From Actinophytocola oryzae (GTDB lineage: Bacteria; Actinomycetota; Actinomycetes; Mycobacteriales; Pseudonocardiaceae), in assembly GCF_004364325.1 (NCBI RefSeq), contig NZ_SOCP01000001.1:682001-746000 (forward strand): 64,000 nucleotides of DNA, written 5' to 3'. This document shows positions 15,301-23,318 of the stretch, one piece after another. The notes under the pieces are model-generated. The model saw nothing but the letters and a program-made list of their open reading frames with translations. It did no database searches and was not told the DNA's origin. The first letter of the stretch is position 1; every line of letters begins with the position of its first letter. Both the position numbers and the translations under genes were made by a program.

Positions 15301-16038
15301 ATGAGCCAGGCGGCGTTGAAGGCACTCGGGTTGATCGAGGCGGCGGCGCGGTCCGCGGAGACGGGCCTCGGCGCGATGGACGCCGCCGAGATGGTCGGGC
15401 TCGACAAGTCCACCGCCTCCCGCCTGTTGAAGACCCTCACCGACGCCGGCTGGCTGATGCGCGATCCCGTGTCGCGCCGGTACTTCCCCGGCCGCGTGCT
15501 GATGGGTGTCGCGCACGCCACGGGTGTCTCGCCCCGCCTGCGTGCCGTGCTCGACGCGACGATCGCCCCGCTGCGGGACGCGATCGGCGAGACTGTCGTG
15601 CTGCACCAGCGTTCCGGCGCGTCCCGGGTCAGCGTCGCGGGCTACGAGAGCCGCGAGGAGATCCGGACCGGCTTCGTGCTGGGGGAGGCCCGCCCCCTCA
15701 CCAGAGGTCCGTCGGGGAAGGTGATCCTCGCGCTGTGTGATGAGCCCGCACCGGAGGATCTGGCTCCACAGCTGGACTTCATCCGCGCGCACGGCTACCT
15801 GTCGACCGATTCCGACAGTCTGCCCGGCGTTTCGGCGGTGTCGGTGCCGGTGTTCGACCCCGCCGGGGTCTACGGGGCGCTCACCGCCGCCGGGCCCGAG
15901 GCGCGGTTCGACGCCCGGCGGCGGGCCGGGCACGTGGCGGAGCTGTTCGCGGTGGCCCGTCAGGTCACCCAGATCCTCGGTGGCACGACGGAACACTATG
16001 CGCGGTGGGCCACTGTGGACGGTCAGTCCGTCGGGTAG
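15301..16038 (+). CDS. IclR-family transcriptional regulator
   Basis: 245 residues. N-terminal winged helix (LKALGLIEAAARS, then AAEMVGLDKSTASRLLKTL with wing RRYFPGRVLMG) and a C-terminal IclR effector domain (GETVVLHQRSG, GPSGKVILA, VSAVSVPVFDPAGVYGALTAAGP). It is divergent from the acyl-CoA dehydrogenase gene across 80 bp and is the best candidate regulator of that trio. Its 3' end overlaps the convergent 79-residue gene by 16 bp. Confidence 0.9.
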   Translation: MSQAALKALGLIEAAARSAETGLGAMDAAEMVGLDKSTASRLLKTLTDAGWLMRDPVSRRYFPGRVLMGVAHATGVSPRLRAVLDATIAPLRDAIGETVVLHQRSGASRVSVAGYESREEIRTGFVLGEARPLTRGPSGKVILALCDEPAPEDLAPQLDFIRAHGYLSTDSDSLPGVSAVSVPVFDPAGVYGALTAAGPEARFDARRRAGHVAELFAVARQVTQILGGTTEHYARWATVDGQSVG

Positions 16039-16262
16039 CGCAGGGCCACCTGTCGCACGCCGAGATCCGCAGGCAGGGAGTCCATGATCACCGACGCCAT
16101 CAGGTCCTTGGGGACCAGGCACTCGTCGCACGCCTCGGGTGTGGCGACCACGCGCAGTTCCAGCACCTCGTCCCTGCGGTCCTCGACCACGAGGTCGTAG
16201 CCGTCGGACTGCAGACCCTCCCGCAGGCCCGCCAAGGCGGTCATCGTCTCCGTGTCACTCAT
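16023..16262 (-). CDS. Small CxxC protein, NifU C-terminal-like
   Basis: 79 residues: DGYDLVVEDRRDEVLELRVV followed by ATPEACDECLVPKDLMASVI. The alpha-beta layout with a single CxxC resembles the NifU/HesB-type C-terminal domain that holds or passes an Fe-S cluster or sulfur, but it is short and the match is by pattern only. It is the last gene of the 20-kb minus-strand array, 83 bp after the UGSC-associated gene, which suggests a redox or Fe-S helper role for that pair. Its 3' end overlaps the convergent IclR gene. Confidence 0.65.
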   Translation of the reverse strand: MSDTETMTALAGLREGLQSDGYDLVVEDRRDEVLELRVVATPEACDECLVPKDLMASVIMDSLPADLGVRQVALRYPTD

Positions 16263-16273
16263 GTGTATCCCAT

Positions 16274-16288
16274 TCTCATCTGATGAGA
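16274..16288. promoter_or_regulatory. Perfect 15-bp palindrome upstream of the small CxxC gene
   Basis: TCTCATC-T-GATGAGA (7-base arms, one-base spacer), 12 bp upstream of the ATG at 16262. Could be an operator or a weak hairpin in the 83-bp gap between two cotranscribed genes. Confidence 0.4.
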
Positions 16289-16345
16289 GTCAGTATCACT
16301 AGGTGCAACACGAGTATCTGCCGTGGCGCGACCCGAGTCAATGGG

Positions 16346-17401
16346 TCAGCGCAGGTCGCGCGGGTCGATTTCCCTGGTCACGGTCTTGGCGGAGCTGCTG
16401 GAGAAGCACACGACCGAGTGCTTGCCCTCGCCGCCCGCCACCACGACGTTGAGGGCCTCCGGCGTGTCCAGGCCGCGGACCATGCCGTCCCGGAAGACCT
16501 CGGGGAACCGGCCGCGCCTGCGCCGCACGACCTCCAGCAGGCGGGGCGTGAAAGCGGTCTCCGGGGCCCAGGACCGCTCGTACAGCTCCCGCTGCACGTC
16601 AGCACGCGACAGGCCCTCCTTCGCGATCAGGCCGGCGTGCTCGGGGCCGAGCAGCACCGTGACGTGGCCGCCGTTCTGGAAGGTGTTCGTGCCGGACACG
16701 GTCAGCGAGCCGGCCAGGTTGGTGAGCACCTCGTCACCGGAGGTCGACACGCTGTCATAGTGGTTGAGCAGGGAGGCCACCCCGGTGACGGTCAGTGCCG
16801 ACGCCGCGTCGACGCCCCGGCTCGCGGCGAGGGTCTCCCATGGACTGTCGGCCTCGTTCTCGGCGAGCACCATGCCGAACTTCGCCTGCTGGCCGTGGGT
16901 GGCCCGGTCGACGGCGCCGGGCAGCGCGCCGCCGATGTTGATCAGCGCGAGCCGTAGTGCGCGGCCGGTGGTGATGTTGCCCCGGTGCCCTGGACCGAGG
17001 TAGCCGCGTCCGCTGGTGAGCCCGGCGCGGGCGGCGGCGGGGCCGCTCACGATCACGGCCGGGGTCACCGGGTTCGTGGTGACCTGCACGGCCGTCAGGT
17101 TGAACACGGGCTCGACCAGCGCCTGCACGGCCGCGATCACGACGGCCAGCGACTCCGGCCGGGCTCCGGCCATGATCGCGTTGATGGCCAGCGCACGCAC
17201 GGTCGCCTGGCCCCAGCTCGGCGTGATCGCGCCGATCACCTCGTCGGGGTCGCGGTCGGTCGAGCGGAGGAACTCCGCCAGGCGCGCCCTGGTCGGCGGG
17301 ATGACCGGCAGGCCGTCGCCGATCTCCTCACGCTCGGTGAACCGCAGCCACTCCTCCGGGTCGTCGGGCAGCTCCCACATCTTCTCGCGGAAGGCCATCA
17401 C
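16346..17401 (-). CDS. UGSC-associated conserved protein of unknown function
   Basis: 351 residues (GTG 17401, overlapping the selenoprotein stop as GTGA; ATG 17398 is the alternative). The opening GDGLPVIPPTRARLAEFL, the middle GYLGPGHRGNITTGRALRL and ATHGQQAKFGMVLAENEADS, then LLGPEHAGLIAKEGLS and GGEGKHSVVCFSSS are the blocks of a protein that I recall as commonly paired with UGSC-family genes. No known catalytic motif is recognised. No signal peptide or membrane segment, so probably cytoplasmic. The strict pairing suggests both work on one substrate or form one complex. Confidence 0.75.
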   Translation of the reverse strand: MMAFREKMWELPDDPEEWLRFTEREEIGDGLPVIPPTRARLAEFLRSTDRDPDEVIGAITPSWGQATVRALAINAIMAGARPESLAVVIAAVQALVEPVFNLTAVQVTTNPVTPAVIVSGPAAARAGLTSGRGYLGPGHRGNITTGRALRLALINIGGALPGAVDRATHGQQAKFGMVLAENEADSPWETLAASRGVDAASALTVTGVASLLNHYDSVSTSGDEVLTNLAGSLTVSGTNTFQNGGHVTVLLGPEHAGLIAKEGLSRADVQRELYERSWAPETAFTPRLLEVVRRRRGRFPEVFRDGMVRGLDTPEALNVVVAGGEGKHSVVCFSSSSAKTVTREIDPRDLR

Positions 17402-17928
17402 GGCGTCCCGAGGAGGGCGAGGACGTCGGCCAGCACCTGGTCGGGCACCTCACGCTGTAGCAGCTCGTCCCGGGGCACCGACCCGAACGGGTGCGGCACG
17501 ACGACCATCCGGACGTCGGGCAGCCCGAGCGAACCGGCCACCTTGCCCGCGAGCGAGGCGAAGGGTCTGCTGCACATGACCACGCCCGGCACCCCCAGGG
17601 TTTCCAGCTCCACGATGTCGCGGCAACTCCGCGTCGCGCAGGAGCCTCAATCGCCCATCGCGGTCAGCACGAGGTCACACTGGCTGGTGAGCTCCTCGAG
17701 CTGGGCGGGGGTGAGCGGGTCGGACGGGACGCGCTTGCGGATCGGGACCAGGTGGACGCCGTGGCTCGCGGACAGCCGCTCCCCGAGCCAGTCGAGCAGG
17801 AACCAGGCGTTGGCCTTGCTGTTGTCGACGAGGCCGATGGTGATGCCCTCGAGCGAGCGCGGCGGGGGCGTCAGCGTGACCGCCGCGGGAGCCGCGGGGG
17901 AGCGTGGGTCGAGGAACTCGACGGTCAT
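17398..17928 (-). CDS. UGSC-family selenoprotein (in-frame UGA read as selenocysteine)
   Basis: 176-residue reading from ATG 17928 (AAAGGTGG upstream) with an in-frame TGA at 17649-17647. On either side the frame encodes VLTAMGD-U-GSCATRSCRDIVELETLGVP, which is the diagnostic U-G-S-C motif of the UGSC (seleno)protein family, so TGA encodes Sec94. Downstream sequence keeps full coding quality (VVMCSRPFASLAGKVAG, VVVPHPFGS) to the stop at 17398. A SECIS-like hairpin begins 13 nt after the UGA. N-terminal GITIGLVDNSKANA looks like a nucleotide- or redox-fold strand. Function unproven, probably a thiol/selenol redox step. Standard ORF callers would split it in two. Confidence 0.85.
17619..17649 (-). 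promoter_or_regulatory. UGA codon plus bacterial SECIS-like hairpin
   Basis: After the UGA (17649-17647) and 13 bases, CGCGG (17633-17629) pairs with CCGCG (17623-17619) around the five-base loop AGUUG, which carries the GU found in the apical loop of bacterial SECIS elements. Spacing from the UGA to the upper stem is close to the 11 nt known for E. coli fdhF. Confidence 0.65.
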
Positions 17929-17950
17929 GAGAAGCCACCTTTGCCGCCAT

Positions 17951-17980
17951 GTCAATGTACGCAACATTGATCAACGTATA
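17951..17980. promoter_or_regulatory. Operator-like site A (ATCAAYGTWK family), ahead of the UGSC gene
   Basis: Plus strand carries CAACATTGATCAACGTAT, in which ATCAACGTAT (plus) and ATCAATGTTG (minus) overlap head to head on TTGATCAA. A further TCAATG at 17952-17957 forms an inverted pair with CATTGA at 17965-17970. It lies in the 89-bp gap before the UGSC gene. Shared half-sites recur at 19257-19282, 28062-28087 and 36792-36822. Confidence 0.6.
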
Positions 17981-18017
17981 CGAATCATAGGTCCGGTGGC
18001 CCGACCGTGCAAGGCGT

Positions 18018-19238
18018 TCAGTCTCCGATGTGGACGTTCACGGAGTAGATCCGTTCCATGGGGCCGCTTCGGTACGCCTCGATCGCGTGCGCGACCCAGC
18101 CCGCCGCCCGCGAGAGGACGAAGATCGTCTCGCCGGAACCCGGTGCCATGCCGAGGACGTAGGTCATCGCGGCGAGCGCGAAGCCGGCGTTGGGGGCGGG
18201 AAGTCCGCGCCACTCCTGGGTCTTGATGACGTTCTCGACGGTGGCGAGCCGGTCGGACTGCGGCGAGCACCGGCGCAGGCGGGCCAGCAGGTAGGCCGCG
18301 CGGACATCGCCGGTCGGGTAGACCTGGTGGCCGAAGCCGGGAATCGCCGCACCCTGGCGCAGCCGCATGCCGAGTGACTCCTCCACGGTCGCGGCCGACT
18401 TCATGTTGTGCAGCAACGACTCGATGGCGAGTGACGCGGAGCCCTTGACGGGGCCGCTGCCGACGTCGATGCCCAGCCTCAGCAGCCCGCTCGGCTCGAC
18501 ACCGGCCCGGGCTGCCGTGCGGACCACGTGGGTGGCGGCGGCGAGGTCGTGGTCGGCGAGCATGACCATGGCCGCGTTCAACAGCTTCAGCTCGGCCTCG
18601 TTGGGCGCCCGGTCGCACAGTCGTGACCACAGCAGTGCGGCCATCGGCGACGCGGGTGCGTCGAACGTGGTCGTGTCGACCGGCTCGGACTTCGCGGGGA
18701 GCGCGGTGAGCATCGTCGCGAGCGTGCGCTGGGCGGTGGTGGCGACGACGTCGGGGCTCACGTCCCAGGTGGGCGGTTCGACGGCGGCGATGCACGCGGC
18801 GATCACCTTCACCTGGTCGACCGGCAGCGCGCTCGCGGGCAGCGTCTTGATGACCTTGCGGCAGAAGCGTTCGGTGGCGGGCGAGGACAGCCACGGCGTC
18901 CCGGCGGTGTCGAAACCCCACAGCAGCCTGGCGACCTCCTCGAAGGTCGCGCTCTCCGCGAGATCGGTCGCCTTGCGGCTGCGGTAGAACAGGGCCTCGG
19001 GCGTGATCAGCGTGATCTCGGACTCGACGCCGTCGGGCGGGACATTCTCCTTGCCGCGGCGAACCTTCGCGGACAGCCGGTCGATGTCGGCCAGGCGGAA
19101 CAGGCTGCCCCGGCCACCCGCGGCCTTGCGGCTGGTGAGGCGCCCCCGGCTCACGTACGCGTAGACCGTCTCCTTCTTCACGTTGAGCCGGTCGGCCGCC
19201 TCGTCCGCGGTCAGCCAGACACCCGTGTCCTCAGTCAT
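18018..19238 (-). CDS. HTH-citrate synthase fusion with degenerate active site, probable ligand-sensing regulator
   Basis: 406 residues. Residues 8-58 are an excisionase/MerR-type HTH (LTADEAADRLNVKKETVYAY, then RLTSRK and FRLADIDRL). From about 75 to the end is a citrate-synthase fold: MVMLADHDLAAATH, GSGPVKGSASLAIESLL, GFGHQVYPTGDVRA, PNAGFALAAM, RAAGWVAHAIEAY. Of the catalytic triad only His304 (GFGH) remains; the HGGA histidine is Lys265 (VKGSA) and the Asp of PNVDF is Gly352. Catalysis is unlikely, while a CoA or carboxylate pocket could remain for sensing. ATG 19238, AAGGG upstream; 35 bp after the MFS gene with operator-like site B in the gap. Confidence 0.85.
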   Translation of the reverse strand: MTEDTGVWLTADEAADRLNVKKETVYAYVSRGRLTSRKAAGGRGSLFRLADIDRLSAKVRRGKENVPPDGVESEITLITPEALFYRSRKATDLAESATFEEVARLLWGFDTAGTPWLSSPATERFCRKVIKTLPASALPVDQVKVIAACIAAVEPPTWDVSPDVVATTAQRTLATMLTALPAKSEPVDTTTFDAPASPMAALLWSRLCDRAPNEAELKLLNAAMVMLADHDLAAATHVVRTAARAGVEPSGLLRLGIDVGSGPVKGSASLAIESLLHNMKSAATVEESLGMRLRQGAAIPGFGHQVYPTGDVRAAYLLARLRRCSPQSDRLATVENVIKTQEWRGLPAPNAGFALAAMTYVLGMAPGSGETIFVLSRAAGWVAHAIEAYRSGPMERIYSVNVHIGD

Positions 19239-19256
19239 GTCGCGGCCCTTGTCTGC

Positions 19257-19282
19257 ATACGTTGATTGATGGATCAACCTAC
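19257..19282. promoter_or_regulatory. Operator-like site B (ATCAAYGTWK family), ahead of the HTH-citrate synthase gene
   Basis: Plus strand ATACGTTGAT-TGATGG-ATCAACCTAC: GTTGAT and ATCAAC arms with a six-base spacer. The left half is the exact complement of ATCAACGTAT in site A. It overlaps the 3' end of the MFS gene and lies 19 bp from the start of the fusion protein, fitting autoregulation. Confidence 0.55.
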
Positions 19283-20464
19283 CACGTTGTCACCCTTTCG
19301 CGTCCTTCTCTCGCGCCACGCCGAGGGCACCAACAACGACGTGCCCCCGACGGCCAGGATCGCGCCCAGCACGAAGCTCGCCCCCACCCCGGCGACCGAG
19401 GCGGCGGCGCCGAACGCGATGGGCGTGAGGAAGTCCGCGAGCCGGTTGCCGGTCAGCCGCAGGCCGACGGCCATGCCGAGCTGGTGCGGCGGTGCCGAGC
19501 CCGCGATGACCGCCATCGACAACGGCCTGCCGGTGCCGAACGCGAGCCCGAGCGTCGCGGTGAGCAACGCCAGTACCACCACCGACGAGGACAGCGGCAT
19601 GGCGAGCAGCGCGCACACCACGACCAGGCCGACGACCGTCATCAGCGTGTGCCTGCCCCATTTGCGCACGAGTGTCGGCATCACGAGCCTGGCGGCGAGA
19701 CCCGCGCCGGAGAACAGGCTGAGCACCCAGCTCAGCTGCTGCACCGACAGGCCGGCCTCGTCCTGGAGGTAGATGGGCAGGAACGAGATCCGCAGCATCT
19801 CCGGCACCGACATCAGGCAGCTGATGAGGATCGCGATGCGCATGGACCGTGTCCGCAGCAGGGTCAGCGCCTGGCTGCGACCGCTGACGCGTTCCGGTGC
19901 GGCCACCGGCTTCCCGGCGATCGAGGGCACGGTCAGCGTCACCCCGCAGGACAGCACACCGAGCGCCGCCGCGCACAGGAACAGGGTGTGGTAGCCGGAC
20001 ACCGCGATGAGGATGCCTGCCACGATCGGGCCGAGGATCTGTCCTGCCGACGCGACCAGGGTGTACACGCTGAAGTGCTTCTCGGCCGTGCCCTTCTCGG
20101 CGAGTCCGGCCACCCTGGCCTGACCGCCGAGCATGATCATGAGCTGGCCGGTGCCCGCGAGGACCTGGGCAGCCAGGACGACCGTCAGGTTCGGCCACAG
20201 CCACAGTGCGACATAGGCGAGAACGGACAGCAGGGAGCCGAAGAAGAACACCGCGCGGATCCCGTGCCGGTCGGAGATCAGCCCGATCGGCACGGCCAGC
20301 ACCATCGGGGTCAGCGCGGTCGCGGCGGTGATCACCCCGATGTCGGCGAGGCTCGCGCCGAGGCTCCCGGCGTACAGCGGCACGAACGCCTTCACCATGT
20401 GGTTCTGCAGGTAGTGGATGAACGAGAACGCCATCACCGGGCTGAGGCGAGCGAGTGTGCTCAT
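19274..20464 (-). CDS. MFS transporter
   Basis: 396 residues with about 12 hydrophobic segments and the MFS loop motif A-like sequence GLISDRHGIRAVFF between TM2 and TM3, repeated in weaker form after TM8 (PTLVRKWGRHTLM). Helical stretches such as LIMVLGG, LGPIVAGILIAVSG and VVVLALLTATLGLAFG fit a drug/metabolite-type exporter or carboxylate carrier. ATG 20464 overlaps the MmgE/PrpD stop. A second transporter in a locus that already has TctABC may export a product or import a related acid. Confidence 0.88.
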   Translation of the reverse strand: MSTLARLSPVMAFSFIHYLQNHMVKAFVPLYAGSLGASLADIGVITAATALTPMVLAVPIGLISDRHGIRAVFFFGSLLSVLAYVALWLWPNLTVVLAAQVLAGTGQLMIMLGGQARVAGLAEKGTAEKHFSVYTLVASAGQILGPIVAGILIAVSGYHTLFLCAAALGVLSCGVTLTVPSIAGKPVAAPERVSGRSQALTLLRTRSMRIAILISCLMSVPEMLRISFLPIYLQDEAGLSVQQLSWVLSLFSGAGLAARLVMPTLVRKWGRHTLMTVVGLVVVCALLAMPLSSSVVVLALLTATLGLAFGTGRPLSMAVIAGSAPPHQLGMAVGLRLTGNRLADFLTPIAFGAAASVAGVGASFVLGAILAVGGTSLLVPSAWRERRTRKGDNVVG

Positions 20465-21801
20465 CCCAGCAGAGCCGTCAGCTCGGTGAGGTCCTCGACC
20501 TCCTCCAGCCGCTCGACGACGTCGACCAGCCGCGTCACGCGGTCCTCGGCGCCGACCGAGGCCAGACAGTCGGCCACCTTGAGGATCCGGGCGTCCCGGT
20601 CCATCGGCCGCGCGACGGAGCCCGGGAAGCTGTGGCAGGTCTCCCGCAGCTCCCGCCCGTCGTGGGTGTGGACGGTGACCCTGGCCCAGGTGTCGAGCTT
20701 GTCCTTCGGGATGTCCGGGTTCTCCCGCAGCACGACCTTCGGCAGCGTCTGCTCGACGGCGGGCGAGAACCGGACAGCGTCGGCGAACGTGCCGATACCG
20801 ACCCGGTCCTGGACCAGCGCCGCGGTCACGCAGTACTCGTAGCTGAACTTGCCGTCCAGGCCGGTGGCGGGCGCGGGCCTGGACAGGTCCGCGCGGTACA
20901 GCGGCGGCTCCACCACGACCGCCGCGATGTCCTCGGCGGACAGCCGGTGGCGGGCACGCAGCGTCGCGGCGGCGTCGATCGGCCACTGCATGTAGATCTC
21001 CGCCGGGTAGGGCTTGATCGAGAAACCGGGATCGACGAGGTGGAACCGCTTGCCGATCCCGTCGGTGACCGCGTCCCAGTCGGCCTCGCCTGCGAACAGC
21101 GCGTCGGCGAACCCCCGGTGCGCGTCGAGGATCTCGGTGTTGCTGGTGACCCCGAGCGCGGCGAGGTCCGCGCACTCGACGCCCGCGCGTGCGGCGCCCC
21201 CGGGGTGCAGGGCCTTGGCCATCGTCCCGTTGTTGGCGAACAGGCCACCCGCGCGGGACGCGGCGAGCCCGAACGCGGTGGCCGCGGCCACCGCGTCGAG
21301 GCCCAGCACCGACGCCGCGGCGGCCACCGCCCCGAGTGGTCCGACCACGCCGGGCGGGTGGAACGACCGCGACGCGGTGCGCTCACCCGCCGTCCGCAGC
21401 CGCTGCTGGACGTCCCAGCCGACCGCGTACGCGGTCACCAGCGCCGCCCCGGACGCGCCGGTGCGCTCGGCGAGCGCCAGCGCGGCGGGCAGGATCGAGG
21501 AGGTGCCGTGCGCGGACGGGTAACCCTGGACCTCGTAGTCGAGGCAGTGCCCGGCCACCCCGTTGACGAACGCGGCCAGGGCGGACGGCAGCTGTCGCCC
21601 ACCGACCACTGTGGACTCCGTAGTGCCGCCCTGCGCGGTCGCCCAGCAGGCAACCCGTTGCGCCACCGGCTGGCCCGCGCCCGCGACGATGTTCGCGAGC
21701 CCGTCGAGGATCGCCACCTTCGCCGCGGCGACCACCTCCGCCGGCAGCTCGCCAGGGCTCGTCTCCGCGACGAACCCCGCGAGCCGCCCGGTCGGTGTCA
21801 T
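20461..21801 (-). CDS. MmgE/PrpD family protein 1 (2-methylcitrate dehydratase fold)
   Basis: 446 residues, full length for the family, whose members dehydrate 2-methylcitrate, decarboxylate cis-aconitate or epimerise iminodisuccinate. The helical domain starts at LAGFVAETSPGELP; the lid domain is near SIKPYPAEIYMQWP. Active-site positions known from ACOD1 are mostly kept: HCLDYEVQGYPSAHG (usual DFDD is DYEV here), SFHPPG and GTMAKALHPGG with the Lys. The DFDD to DYEV change may shift substrate preference. Coupled to the flavoprotein upstream and MFS downstream by ATGA overlaps. Confidence 0.9.
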   Translation of the reverse strand: MTPTGRLAGFVAETSPGELPAEVVAAAKVAILDGLANIVAGAGQPVAQRVACWATAQGGTTESTVVGGRQLPSALAAFVNGVAGHCLDYEVQGYPSAHGTSSILPAALALAERTGASGAALVTAYAVGWDVQQRLRTAGERTASRSFHPPGVVGPLGAVAAAASVLGLDAVAAATAFGLAASRAGGLFANNGTMAKALHPGGAARAGVECADLAALGVTSNTEILDAHRGFADALFAGEADWDAVTDGIGKRFHLVDPGFSIKPYPAEIYMQWPIDAAATLRARHRLSAEDIAAVVVEPPLYRADLSRPAPATGLDGKFSYEYCVTAALVQDRVGIGTFADAVRFSPAVEQTLPKVVLRENPDIPKDKLDTWARVTVHTHDGRELRETCHSFPGSVARPMDRDARILKVADCLASVGAEDRVTRLVDVVERLEEVEDLTELTALLG

Positions 21802-23285
21802 GCCGGCGCCGCCGCCGAGCGGGCCGCGTGCTCGCCGGCGATCCGCCCGAACACCGCGCCTGCCATCATGCCCGAGCCGGAGGGGTAGTTGCCGTGCCAG
21901 AGGCCGCCGAGCATCTCGCCCGCGGTGTAGAGGCCGGGGATCGGCCGGCCCGCGGTGTGCTGCACCTGCGCGGTCTTCGCGTCGACCCGCAGGCCGCCGA
22001 AGGTGAACGTGATCGCGCAGCACACGCCGTAGGCCTCGAACGGGCCCTCCTCGATGCTGATCGAGTAGTTGCTCTTGTCGATCGCGAGCCCCGAGGTGTG
22101 CTTGCCGTCCAGGGTGAACGGGCTCGGGTCCAGCTTGCCCGGCTGGATCGCCGCGTTGTACTGCGTGACCGTGGCGCGCAGCTTCTCCGCGGGCACGCCG
22201 ATCTTCGTCGCCAGTTCGTCCAGTGTGGCCGCCGTGACACCGGTGGCGTTGTTGCGGTCGTAGTCCTCGAGCAGGCCGAGTCCGCGTGCCTTCGAGTCGA
22301 AGAGCTGGTAGGCGACGCCGCCGGTCTGCGCGCGCACCGACCAACCCATCTTCGCGTAGGTGCGACCACGCACGTCGCTGCCCTCGTCGACGAACCGCTC
22401 GCCCTCGAGGTTCACCATGATGCTGTACGGGTAGGCGTAGCGGCTGGTCCGCATGCCGCCGTTCGGCACCGACGACGGCAGCGTGTACGCGGGGCGGTCG
22501 ATGTCCTGCGGCGACGCGTGGCAGGACGTGAAGCTGCCGTAGGGCATCGCGCCGATGGCGAGTGCCGCGTTGATGCCGTCACCGGTGTTGTAGGGCACGC
22601 CGCGGTTCTTGACCGTGTCCCAGCCCGCGCCGAGGTACTTGGCCCGCATCTCCGGGTTCGCCTCGAAACCGCCGCACGCCAGGATCACCGCCTTGGCGCG
22701 GAAGGTCGTGAAGCCCTCCGGGGTGAACGCCCGCACCCCATCGACCTCGCCGCGCCTGTTCACGATGATGTCGGTCATCGAGGCCTCGTAGTGGATCTGG
22801 CCGCCCGACTTCTCCACGTTGCCGAAGTGCCGTTCCTGCAGCCGGTACCCGCGGCCTGCCATCTGGGTGGTGTTGCCCGCGGTGGCGGCGATGTTCGGCA
22901 CCCACGCGTGCCCCTTGCCGCGCAACCACTTGATGGTCGGGTAGGCGTTCTCCACGTGCGTGGTGAGCAGGTCCTTGTCGGCCTTGCCCGCGGTGGTGCG
23001 GATGACCTCGTCCCACAGGTCCTCCTTGCCACGCCGGGGAAGGCGGTCGTGGATCACGGCGAGGTCGTCGGGGTTCGGGTCGTCGATGAGCACGGCGAGC
23101 TCGTCGACGTTCTCGTACGGGAACCGCATGTGGCCGGTGAGCGCGCTGTTGCCGCCGCGCTCGTCGCGCGGCGCCTTCTCCAGGACCGCCACGGACGCGC
23201 CGAGGTCCAGCGCGGCCTGCGCGGCGCAGAGCCCCGCGTTGCCGCCGCCGACCACGACCACGTCGTAGTAGTACTCGTCTTCCAT
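21798..23285 (-). CDS. FAD-dependent dehydrogenase of the fumarate reductase/TcuA type
   Basis: 495 residues. N-terminal dinucleotide motif VVVVGGGNAGLCAAQAALD, then LEKAPRDERGGNS, a GGN-GLCAA / RGGNS pattern characteristic of tricarballylate dehydrogenase TcuA and relatives. The C-terminal FAD block is GLYTAGEMLGGLWHGNYPSG. The capping domain includes MAGRGYRLQERH and SCHASPQD. TcuA oxidises tricarballylate to cis-aconitate; here a related 2,3-dehydrogenation (or reduction of an enoate) of a tricarboxylate is a fair inference given TctABC in the same array. No TcuB-like electron partner is visible. ATG 23285 chosen for GAGAGGGA. Confidence 0.85.
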   Translation of the reverse strand: MEDEYYYDVVVVGGGNAGLCAAQAALDLGASVAVLEKAPRDERGGNSALTGHMRFPYENVDELAVLIDDPNPDDLAVIHDRLPRRGKEDLWDEVIRTTAGKADKDLLTTHVENAYPTIKWLRGKGHAWVPNIAATAGNTTQMAGRGYRLQERHFGNVEKSGGQIHYEASMTDIIVNRRGEVDGVRAFTPEGFTTFRAKAVILACGGFEANPEMRAKYLGAGWDTVKNRGVPYNTGDGINAALAIGAMPYGSFTSCHASPQDIDRPAYTLPSSVPNGGMRTSRYAYPYSIMVNLEGERFVDEGSDVRGRTYAKMGWSVRAQTGGVAYQLFDSKARGLGLLEDYDRNNATGVTAATLDELATKIGVPAEKLRATVTQYNAAIQPGKLDPSPFTLDGKHTSGLAIDKSNYSISIEEGPFEAYGVCCAITFTFGGLRVDAKTAQVQHTAGRPIPGLYTAGEMLGGLWHGNYPSGSGMMAGAVFGRIAGEHAARSAAAPA

Positions 23286-23318
23286 CGTCGATCCCTCTCT
23301 CAACTGGGTCGTGGCGGG

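Noticed and set aside
17398..17967. Two separate small genes on either side of the stop at 17647
   Set aside because: The split falls exactly at the U of a UGSC motif, the frame is the same, no ribosome site exists for the second half and a SECIS-like stem follows; one selenoprotein is the better reading.
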